DNA of 46,028 nt from NCBI GenBank assembly GCA_964572965.1, contig CAZNHL010000034.1, positions 1 through 46,028 of the forward strand, given 5' to 3'. The first letter of the stretch is position 1. Every line of letters starts with the position of its first letter. Position numbers and translations under genes: made by a program. Below, piece after piece: positions 8,951 through 17,100 of this stretch. The notes beneath the pieces are model-generated. The model was not told where the DNA came from, made no database searches, and saw only the letters and a list, made by a program, of their open reading frames with translations. Source of the DNA: CAZNHL01 sp964572965 (GTDB lineage Bacteria > Bacteroidota > Bacteroidia > Cytophagales > UBA9547).

Positions 8951-9181
8951 TAACTAACTTATAAATTGATAATGTATGCAGTTGTTTAAAGAACTTTTTT
9001 GATACACAAATATACTAATAATCAATATGTTAGTCAATCAAAACGCAATATTTCATTGCAAATTTTATTAGGCTGATAGCGGCTGTTTAAGCGAGGTAAA
9101 TTGCAGTTTGGATTGATTGGGTCTGATGATAAAAGTCGGCCTTTGTATCTTATCTATGACTTTGGTAGGACTCTTTTATGA

Positions 9182-9382
9182 TCAATCTATCATGAACTTG
9201 TTTACTTCTTCTTCAGGTATTCCTGTGTACTTGCAGAACTCTAGAACAGTGACAAATCCCTCAGCTGGTTTCCCCAATTCCTTTTTGATTTTTTGAAGTA
9301 GTCTTCGGGCTGTTTGCTCTTTTCTGCCTGTCACATTTTGGATATCCTTAGTGTAAATACATATCCTTTTCGGTATAAACAT
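9182..9382 (-). CDS. Small HTH-like protein
   Basis: A 66-aa basic protein. The part YTKDIQNVTGRKEQTARRLL looks like a helix-turn-helix, followed by GFVTVLEFCKYTGIPEEEV, a second short helical unit. Small proteins of this pattern are frequent in Bacteroidota mobile elements, where they may act as DNA-binding regulators. It is divergent from the thermonuclease cassette (about 70 bp between starts), so it could control that promoter; this is inference. Confidence 0.65.
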   Translation of the reverse strand: MFIPKRICIYTKDIQNVTGRKEQTARRLLQKIKKELGKPAEGFVTVLEFCKYTGIPEEEVNKFMID

Positions 9383-9454
9383 ACAAAAACTGACATCGTG
9401 GTTTTTTAGTTATACGCCACTATCGTAAAGTTGCTGAAAATACTTCAGAAAACT

Positions 9455-9949
9455 ATGCGATTACTACTGTTATTCAGCTTCTTACTGACCTTATCGGACT
9501 CTTTCGGTCAAATCTCCTGCCGTGTGATACGGGTTAAAGATGGCGATACTTTTGTGGGTTTGTGGAATGGCAAAACATACAATTGCCGGTTAGCGCATAT
9601 CGACGCTCCGGAAATCAAACAGGCTTATGGCATTTCCTCTCGTGACAGCCTGAGTAAAATCATCCTGGGAAATATTGTGGCTGTTGACAGCCTAAAAAAG
9701 GACTTGTACGGTCGGGTACTTGTGAATGTCCGCTTTGGCAATATGAGGCTTGACAGCTTGCTTATTGCTAAGGGCTGGGTATGGCATTATTCGGCTTATT
9801 CTAAAGATACCGTGCTTGCCATAGGTATGGTTGGTGCTTGTGCCCAGGGAGTCGGGTTATGGAGGTGTGGTAAATCCATGGCTTGCGCTCCCTGGTTGTA
9901 CAGGCAGTTTAATGCGCGCAATAGGCGCAGGTATTGTACGGGGTGTTAA
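9455..9949 (+). CDS. Secreted thermonuclease (SNase-like)
   Basis: A 164-aa staphylococcal-nuclease-fold protein. I chose ATG 9455 because it gives a clean signal peptide (MRLLLLFSFLLTLSDSFGQ); an upstream TTG at 9431 is also in frame. Key residues line up with SNase: DGDTF (D31 for D21), R45 in CRLAHIDAPE, D50, E53 and R87 in YGRVLV. It should cut DNA or RNA outside the cytoplasm with calcium. First gene of a five-gene rightward cassette whose other members look structural or lytic. The C-terminal tail is Cys/Arg-rich. Confidence 0.85.
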   Translation: MRLLLLFSFLLTLSDSFGQISCRVIRVKDGDTFVGLWNGKTYNCRLAHIDAPEIKQAYGISSRDSLSKIILGNIVAVDSLKKDLYGRVLVNVRFGNMRLDSLLIAKGWVWHYSAYSKDTVLAIGMVGACAQGVGLWRCGKSMACAPWLYRQFNARNRRRYCTGC

Positions 9950-9979
9950 TCGATGTTCAATTTTTAATTCAAAAAGCTA

Positions 9980-10732
9980 ATGGCCAGACAGAAAGGCATT
10001 TTAAAAATCAAGGGGACTTTAGGAGGTATGACCTTCTATAAGACCTCAGCAGATGGTGACTTGGTTCGTGAGAAAGGCGGTATCAGTGGTGAGAGGATCG
10101 CCAATGATGCGGCGTTTGTAAGGACCCGTGAAAACAACTCTGAATTTGGGGCTGCGGGTGCAGCCGGAAAAGTGTTCAGGGATAGTTGCAGAAACATGAT
10201 GATGAGCGCAGCGGACGGCCGTGTTACTTCTCGTGTAACTAAAACCATGATGGACATCCTTAAACTGGATGCAACCAACCCAAGAGGAAAAAGGCTTCCT
10301 GCAACGGGATTGGCTTTGCCAGCCGGTAAAGCTTTGTTGAAGGGCTTTAATTTCAACTTACAGGCGATTGTCGGGGCGATCCTGTTCAAACCTTATGTGC
10401 TGACTCCTGCTACAGGTGTGATCACGATTACTGGTTTACTTCCATCATCTGACATTGTTGCGCCAACGGGTGCAACGCATTTCTCTTTAACCGGTGCTTT
10501 TGGTAATGTGAACTTTGCGACCGGTGTGGTTGACGTGAAGTTGTCTAACGTGGTGAACACTGCCATGACTGCAGCAGCAGGTAACATTCTACTGACTCCT
10601 ACGGCTGTACCAGCCGGTACGGGGATTAAATTCTATCTCTTGAAGATTGAGTTCTTCCAGTTGGTGAATGGTATTCAGTACTCATTGAGAAATGGCGCTT
10701 ACAATGCGCTTGCGGTTATTGAGGTTGCTTAA
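9980..10732 (+). CDS. Conserved Bacteroidota mobile-element protein, possibly structural
   Basis: A 250-aa protein starting MARQKGILKIKG and continuing LGGMTFYKTSADG, a start I recognise from Bacteroidota accessory regions without a known function. Residues 1-90 are basic and rich in polar residues; from about 105 to the end it is a beta-rich, Ala/Thr/Val-rich part like a shell or Ig-type domain. There is no signal peptide. The stop shares one base with the start of the DUF5675 gene. A virion or particle component is possible given its lysis-like neighbours, but nothing in the sequence proves it. Confidence 0.7.
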   Translation: MARQKGILKIKGTLGGMTFYKTSADGDLVREKGGISGERIANDAAFVRTRENNSEFGAAGAAGKVFRDSCRNMMMSAADGRVTSRVTKTMMDILKLDATNPRGKRLPATGLALPAGKALLKGFNFNLQAIVGAILFKPYVLTPATGVITITGLLPSSDIVAPTGATHFSLTGAFGNVNFATGVVDVKLSNVVNTAMTAAAGNILLTPTAVPAGTGIKFYLLKIEFFQLVNGIQYSLRNGAYNALAVIEVA

Positions 10733-11133
10733 TGGAATTACAGCTATTAAGGACTTATTATCCGAATGGGACAAATGGAGAACTGTGGTGTGATGGTAAA
10801 TTGATCTGTCACACCATAGAACTTCCCTGGCTCGAGAACCAGCGCAAAATCTCTTGTATTCCCGAAGGTAGTTACAGGATCAGGAAACGGTTTGTGGCAA
10901 AGTTTCAGTGGCACTTATGGGTAACGAATGTTACCGGTCGACAATGGATTTTGATCCATGCTGCAAACAATGCTTTGAAACAATTGCAAGGTTGTATTGC
11001 TCCGGTGACAATACTTGAAAGCCCTGGCATCGGCAGTCTCTCCCGGGAGGCTTTAAAAAAGGTCAATGATTTGGCTTTTCATGCGCTTGATAAAGGCGAA
11101 ACGGTAATTCTTAAGATTTCTACAAAAGCTTAA
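10732..11133 (+). CDS. DUF5675 family protein
   Basis: A 133-aa protein matching DUF5675: LRTYYPNGTNGELWCDGK, then CHTIELPW, IPEGSYRI and WILIHAANN. The family has a compact beta fold and is often next to phage-type or toxin-delivery genes; a peptidoglycan- or lysis-related role is suspected but not established. It overlaps the upstream gene by one base and is 10 bp from two small membrane proteins, an arrangement like an endolysin-holin module. Confidence 0.8.
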   Translation: MELQLLRTYYPNGTNGELWCDGKLICHTIELPWLENQRKISCIPEGSYRIRKRFVAKFQWHLWVTNVTGRQWILIHAANNALKQLQGCIAPVTILESPGIGSLSREALKKVNDLAFHALDKGETVILKISTKA

Positions 11134-11143
11134 AGTATAGATT

Positions 11144-11380
11144 ATGAATGTAGTTCAAAGAGTAAAAGCACCTACGCCCAAGTTCTTTAAAGTACTTCGG
11201 GCTATCGGCCTCAGCCTTGCTGCTGTTGGCGGTTCTATTTTGGCTGCGCCTGTTGCGCTCCCTGCTGCTTTGGTTGCGGTGGCTGGCTATGTGGCCGTAG
11301 CCGGTGGCGTGATATCGGCAGTAAGCCAGACGGCTGTTGAAACTTCTAACAACAGAAAAGATGAATCAGCCTCAAAGTAA
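11144..11380 (+). CDS. Small holin-like membrane protein
   Basis: A 78-aa protein with a basic N-terminus (about 20 residues), then two adjoining Ala/Val/Gly-rich hydrophobic stretches (AIGLSLAAVGGSILAA and ALPAALVAVAGYVAVAGG) and a charged tail (NNRKDESASK). Size and topology match holins and similar small pore proteins, but no family is recognised. The end overlaps the following gene by 20 bp. Confidence 0.65.
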   Translation: MNVVQRVKAPTPKFFKVLRAIGLSLAAVGGSILAAPVALPAALVAVAGYVAVAGGVISAVSQTAVETSNNRKDESASK

Positions 11381-11543
11381 TAACGGGACTATCATTGGAA
11401 CAATTGGCGGGACGCTCCTCAGCGTCTTCGCCAGTGTTCACACTGCTGATATTGTTAAAACAGTTGTGTTAGCTGTGATTGGAGCAACAACAAGTTTTGG
11501 GATATCATTATTGCTAAAATGGATTAAAGCAAAGTTCTATTAG
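11361..11543 (+). CDS. Second small holin-like membrane protein
   Basis: A 60-aa protein from ATG 11361 (an in-frame TTG lies eight codons upstream). It has two predicted membrane segments (TIIGTIGGTLLSVFASV and IVKTVVLAVIGATTSFGIS) and a basic tail LLKWIKAKFY. The layout is like class II or III holins. Overlap with the preceding holin-like gene points to paired expression, possibly holin and antiholin; this is inference. Confidence 0.6.
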   Translation: MNQPQSNNGTIIGTIGGTLLSVFASVHTADIVKTVVLAVIGATTSFGISLLLKWIKAKFY

Positions 11544-11658
11544 TGACCTATAAGTTCTATTCTGGCATTTAAATCTTCTTTCACGGAAGCTTTTTGCTTA
11601 TCATGCCCAATATTAAAAATGTTTCAAACGGCTTACTTAATATAACAATCAGAGTACA

Positions 11659-13140
11659 TCAACTACTAATAAAACCGAAAACCGGCTTTTCTAACATTAA
11701 ATTATGACCTTTGGTATACTCAGATATTAACTTTTTAGGACTTGTTAGATATGTTGTTTTAATTAAAAAACCATTCTGTGACACTTTAATGTCAAATGGA
11801 AAATTATCGAATGATAAAGTAAAACTATCAAGCTTTTGGGAGTTATATTGAAGTTGAATATCTGAATGGTCTAGTTCTTCAATATTGTCAATTAGGTTCT
11901 CAATATTTATATGTGTATTTATTTCAAATTTTAATCTATTAAAATGTCTAGGGAAAATTTTATTAAACTCTTCTCCTAAAATAATTTCAGAATTATTGAA
12001 TCTCGTTAGGAGTCTTTTTAATATATATTCTCCGGCTTTAGACTTTGACTGAGCTATTTCAAGTGAATAAGTAAAGTCTGGGGTATTAATAGACCCTATT
12101 CCTAATTCATCTGCTATTACTTGGATGTCCCTACGTTTATAATTAAACGCCTCTCTTAATTTTATTTCTAATTCATTAATTTCATTACTTACCAATTTAT
12201 TACCTGCCTTTTTGATGAAATTGTCTATCCAAGCACTAAACTCTGTAGGTACCTTATTGTTTCTAGTGAAATCAGGTAACGTTTTTACATTCCCGTTCTC
12301 ACTTCCTAATATCTTAATACTATTAATTTCAATATTTGTACTAGCACTTTTTCGTTTTCGTTCTTCAAAAATATGACTCAGGTTAACAATGATAAATCGA
12401 TCTGTGGCATTTCCAAAAGTAGTGGGGGTTTGAATCCTTTTAGGATCTGTATTCATATTGACAAAGTAACCCACTTCCTTGTTAAGATAAGTTTGTAATT
12501 TGTCATTAAACAATATCCCATCTTCATATATATTGCCGGCATCTCCACTTAGTGCCTTTATTAGAAAGTGTGACCATACCCCATTTTTTAGCTTTAAATC
12601 TGAAATAGATTTTTCACTACTTTTGGAAGAAGAAAACCCGCAGCAAAACTCTTCATTTTTATAAAGATATTCCAATTGATCTGCTAAGAAATTAATAGAA
12701 TCGTGAGATCTCACAGAATCATCAGGTTCAAATCCACTATGACAACAATCAAGAAACAATAAGTTCTTTTTTGATTCTGATTTTTTCAAATAAGACATTA
12801 TTCCTGAAATAGGAATACAAGTGTTTTGTAGATTTTCTTGATATGCATCAACTGGTATTATATAGTTCTGATTACTAATATATGTGCCATGTCCCGCATA
12901 GAAAAAAATCAATCGATCATCCTTGGTCGCTTTTTGTGATAAAGCCTTTAACTCTTCCTTTATGGCTGTATTTGTTGCAAGTCCGTTGGTTAATAACTTT
13001 ATGTTATTACTATCTAAGCCAATTTTTAAAAAAGTATCCCTGATATCATTTGCATCCTTTTCTGCATGAGAAACTTTTTTAAATGCTTTTGGTTGATTGT
13101 AATTCTCTATCCCAATTATCAGCGCGTAAGTAACACCCAT
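11659..13140 (-). CDS. Caspase family (C14) protease
   Basis: A 493-aa protein with an N-terminal metacaspase/caspase-like domain (about 1-260): YALIIGIENY, catalytic His84 in FFYAGHGTY and Cys133 in LDCCHSGF. The remaining 230 residues are mostly helical and unrecognised, probably a sensor or target-binding part. Bacterial caspases of this type take part in antiphage abortive infection or gasdermin activation; no gasdermin-like gene is visible nearby. It is transcribed toward the lysis-like cassette and stands alone on its strand, so its trigger is unknown. Confidence 0.85.
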   Translation of the reverse strand: MGVTYALIIGIENYNQPKAFKKVSHAEKDANDIRDTFLKIGLDSNNIKLLTNGLATNTAIKEELKALSQKATKDDRLIFFYAGHGTYISNQNYIIPVDAYQENLQNTCIPISGIMSYLKKSESKKNLLFLDCCHSGFEPDDSVRSHDSINFLADQLEYLYKNEEFCCGFSSSKSSEKSISDLKLKNGVWSHFLIKALSGDAGNIYEDGILFNDKLQTYLNKEVGYFVNMNTDPKRIQTPTTFGNATDRFIIVNLSHIFEERKRKSASTNIEINSIKILGSENGNVKTLPDFTRNNKVPTEFSAWIDNFIKKAGNKLVSNEINELEIKLREAFNYKRRDIQVIADELGIGSINTPDFTYSLEIAQSKSKAGEYILKRLLTRFNNSEIILGEEFNKIFPRHFNRLKFEINTHINIENLIDNIEELDHSDIQLQYNSQKLDSFTLSFDNFPFDIKVSQNGFLIKTTYLTSPKKLISEYTKGHNLMLEKPVFGFISS

Positions 13141-13341
13141 ATTTGCCTATATTTTTATTAAAAGAAAGAAGAAAAAACGGTAAAAGAAACCACTTGCTTT
13201 ACAACCTGTATTTTATCGTTTTTTTGAAGGGGAAAAGACGTGTATAGGTGTTGATTTTGTTTTTGATGCGCCCCGGCTTTTTTACTTCAAAAAAATGTTC
13301 CTTTATACCTTCGCTGTTTAATGTTGCCAGCATAAACAAAT

Positions 13342-13383
13342 AAAACGCTCATTCTCTTTCACGTATGGAGATGAGCGTTTTTT
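13342..13383 (+). terminator. Rho-independent terminator-like hairpin
   Basis: AAAACGCTCAT (13342-13352) pairs exactly with ATGAGCGTTTT (13371-13381), followed by T residues on the + strand; the reverse strand also ends in a T-rich run, so it could work both ways. No coding gene obviously ends here, so it may close a small RNA. Confidence 0.6.
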
Positions 13384-13646
13384 CCTTGATCCATGGTGCG
13401 AGGGCGCACCTAATACAAAATGGGAAACGCCCACCTTTTAATATCACTATAAGCGAGTTTAGTATCTGGGCGATTTCCCTGCCGACGAATGAATGGCGTG
13501 TTTTTGACATGCGTGGGGAAAGGACATGCACTTAAACGACATCCCGTAGGGTGGCGGTTGGGTGCATGGCCTGTGCGTTGGCTTGGCAAAAACATGACAT
13601 GAATGAGTCTTGGGGTTGAAGGGGCAAATAGCCCCTTGGGTGATAT

Positions 13647-13731
13647 TTTACATAATACTGTTATGAGAACAGGCGTCAGCCCATAGCGAAGCGGAGCCCG
13701 AAGGGTGTGCTCATAACGTGTATTATGTAAA
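13647..13731. repeat. Long inverted repeat, possible origin or transfer site
   Basis: TTTACATAATACTGTTATGA and G (13647-13667) mirror CTCATAACGTGTATTATGTA and AA (13710-13731) with a one-base bulge, around a 42-base GC-rich loop containing GCGAAGCGGAGCCCGAAGGG. A separate perfect hairpin AAGGGGC/GCCCCTT is just upstream at 13619-13637. I recall similar sequence in Bacteroidota mobile elements, but cannot confirm it here. Confidence 0.5.
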
Positions 13732-14173
13732 TATAGCATTGCGTTGGCCAATTGACCGGACGCGTCCACCGTGACCTTTGCGGACGTTTTTGTTACCTTC
13801 TTTGAAGCAGATAGTATTGAGTAGTGTTTGTAAGCCTATGCTGTCTGATTCTTAGTGGTGTTACCTGGTAGCAAAAAGGAAGGACGCATTGGGAACGGTG
13901 GCAAGGACGGGCATCATTACCGTAGAGCTTGCGGAGCGGTAATATACACTGCAGGTGTGGCGAAGTGAATGGATTTGAGTGTTTGCTTGTGCGTTCACTT
14001 TGCCACTCCTGCTACATTATATCTTCTGTATCCAGTTGGAAGAAAGCAGCTGGCCGACGATGAGGAGGCTTGCTGCTGCTTTATTTAATACTAGTCAACT
14101 AGACTTTCTATTGTTGCGGCTTCTTAATACCATTTTTACTATATTTCAGATAGCATTTTAATTACCGGCCTTT

Positions 14174-17100
14174 ATGAGTTTATCTTTTACCAAACCAGTT
14201 ATTAGTTCAAGTAATAATAACCCGCCTGCACTAGCGAATAAGAGTTTTCCTTATAGCCAATTAACTGACAGGAGGTTCGAAGAATTAATCTATTCTATAT
14301 ATAAAAAAGAAATAGAGACTGGTACTTTGCAATATATTTATGATGACATAAATATATTGCAAGGAGTTCGTGAAAGAGGGCGAGATTGTTCATTTCATTT
14401 GAATAATGATTGTGTTGGTATTATTCAATGTAAACACAGTATTGATGCTTCAAATAGAATTAGTCAACCTGAATGTGCTCGTGAAATAATAAAATTTATT
14501 TTACACATAATTATAGACCCGAACATTGTTAAGAATTCCCAACAGATCGACTACTATTTTACAGTTTCATATGGGTTTGCAGAGACAGCGTTAAAATTAC
14601 TAAACAATTTTAATGTTGATATTTTAGTAGCTCCTAAGCTACAAGAATGGACAGAAGAAGTTATTAAAAAAAATGTAGCTCTGAAGGGGCTTGTATATGC
14701 GAATATAGAGAATGAGCTAAAAGCTATACTAGGAAGTATTAAGGTAAAAAAAGTTATTCCTCAAGATCTTGATGTATTGCTAAACAAAGCTGGTAATGAA
14801 GATATTATACAGACATTTTTTGAAGTAAAAACAGTAGTCAACACCAAAGAAATCCAAAATTCACTTGCTGAAATTAATGATACATTAAAAGATCAAGGAG
14901 CTTATAAACAATACTCAACTATTCCCGAAGATGTATTAGTACAAGACTTAAAGAAGGCCTCATTTCAGCTTACAAATATTAGAGGTGAATTCGGAGACTT
15001 AGTAAACTCACATATACCTAGAAATGAAACTGAAGAGATTTACAACTGGATTCTAAGTTCTATTCTCCCTAATGAAAAGCCCATAGCTTTATTAGTTGGG
15101 AATGCAGGAATGGGTAAGACAGTAATATTAAAAGATTTACAAAATAAGCTTGAAAAGGAGAATATACCAACCCTTGGTATTAAGGCCGACAAATATTATG
15201 TAGAATCTATATCTGAACTTACTAACAGGCTGGGGCTTCAAGATTCAATAGAGAAAAGTATTTATACATTAAAAGAGTCATATGAAAGAATAGTTATTTT
15301 GATTGATCAAATTGATGCTCTATCACAATCTCTTTCTGCTAAGAGAGAATACCTTGATACGTTTAATTTTTTAGTAAATAATCTATCCACGATTGATAAC
15401 GTAAGAATAATCATTTCGGTCAGAACATATGATTTAAATTATGATACAGATTTAACTTTTTACAGGAATCAGAAAAAAATAGAGATTCAGTTACTAGATG
15501 TACAAGCAGTCGTGAGTATTCTTAAACAGTTAGGAGTACCTGATAATTCATACTCTGGTTCTCTAATTGAATTATTGCGAGTCCCAAACCATCTGAATGT
15601 ATTCTGTAAAATATATAATTCTAAAATAAATCTTTCATCGATTAAGACGCTGCAAGATTTATATGAAGAACTGTGGTGTCAAAGGGTTAGTAATGTACCT
15701 TTAAGTTCATTGGCAAACGCTAAGACATGTAAAGAGGCCTTATATGCTATTGCAGCTAGAATGTATGAATTGCAAAGGATAAGCATTTTTAGAACAGAGT
15801 TCTTAGATGATTATAAAAATGAAATTTCATACTTACAGAGTAGCAATCTTATTACCAGTGACCAAAATGAAATACAATTTTTTCATCAAACCTTTTATGA
15901 TTTCATTTTTGCAAAGCACTTTATTGATACCGGCAGACCAATCCAGGACTATCTAATTGAAAATAATCAAGGGCTATATATCAGGTCTAGTTTAAAAATG
16001 ATTTTAATGTTTTTGAGGCAGAAAAATCCCAAAAACTATATACTCTTGATTGATGAAATACTTGTTTCAAAAAAGTACAGGTTTCATTTAAAGTTGTTAG
16101 TATTAAACTTATTAGCTTTTAGTGAATCCCCTTTGGCCGAAGAGATTCAATTAGCTACTAATCGAATTTTCAAGAAGAAAGACCTATTACTCTATTTTTT
16201 AGAGTCAATAAATAGTGAAGCTTGGTTAAAGTTGGTAATTACAAACAATGTTCTTACAAACATGTCATCAAAAGAATACAATCTAAAAAATGTATTCAGG
16301 ATGAAATCTGTAGAAATATCCCAAAAACAGCACGCAGATATTATTTACACACTTTTTGCAAGAAACTTACCCAGAAGTAGGCATACTATTATTCCTTATC
16401 TACTAGATGGGCCGAATTTTCTTGAAAAAGACAAAACAGCCTTTAGTCTTTTATACTATCTCAAAATTTGGGATCAAAAGGAGGCTTTTGATCTTTATGA
16501 AAAATATGCGTCGGCCTCAAATACTGGTCTTCGTGGCTTTTATAGTATCATGGAAGATGCTGCCCACTATAATCTTCCATGGGTAACACAAACTTATCGT
16601 ACTATTTTACAAGAAAGAATAAATAAATCCTCAATATATGATAGGGAACATATAAAGTTTGATTATCAAGACAGTAAATTATTAAAAGCGATTACAAATA
16701 TTGATCTGAAAAGCGGAATTCAATTTGCATTTGAATTAGTTGAGCTAATAATAGAGGATAACTCCGCACCCTCAGAGAACTATGAAATTGAAGGTGATAT
16801 AGTTTTCTGGGGATATGATAATGATAGAGAATATAGATCGGACGGGCCAGAATTAATATTGTCTCGTCTAATTAAATCCTTGAGATTGCTTGCCAAAGAA
16901 GACAAACAAGTATTTAGAGCATTTTTTCAAGAAAATTTAAAGAGTAAAAAGAGTACTATCTTATTAGCGCTGACTTTAGGCATATTAGAATCTTTTGAGA
17001 TCTATTTGCCTGAAATTCTCCAACTGTCTTGCGTTATTAATGAAAAGGGTGGCTTTAATCAAAATGGAAAACTTCAATACTGGTTGCGAAATTTACTTGC

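Larger units (their letters stand above)
8739..9181. other. Intergenic region at left end of element
   Basis: No gene seen in these 443 bp. It holds a GACTTGCAAAGTT/AACTTGGCAAGTC palindrome (8853-8883), the left copy of an 11-bp direct repeat (8940-8950), and AT-rich sequence up to the small leftward gene at 9182. Confidence 0.6.
13141..14173. other. Long non-coding stretch rich in inverted repeats
   Basis: About 1 kb without a supportable gene between the divergent caspase and STAND genes. It is GC-richer than its neighbours. Short ORFs here have low-complexity, basic products and no start context. It holds a terminator-like hairpin (13342-13383), a GGGGC/GCCCC hairpin (13619-13637), a long inverted repeat (13647-13731), and weaker pairs near 13918 (ATTACCG/CGGTAAT) and 13958-14005 (AAGTGAA/TTCACTT). 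The mixture suggests an origin, transfer site or structured RNA. Confidence 0.55.

Noticed and set aside
13410..13769. Leftward ORF of 119 codons in the non-coding kilobase
   Set aside because: It spans the inverted repeat and hairpins, has basic low-complexity content and no domain; more likely a by-product of GC-richer structured sequence.
13979..14161. 60-codon ORF just before the STAND gene
   Set aside because: Hydrophobic but no start context or homology pattern; overlaps an inverted repeat; treated as untranslated leader.
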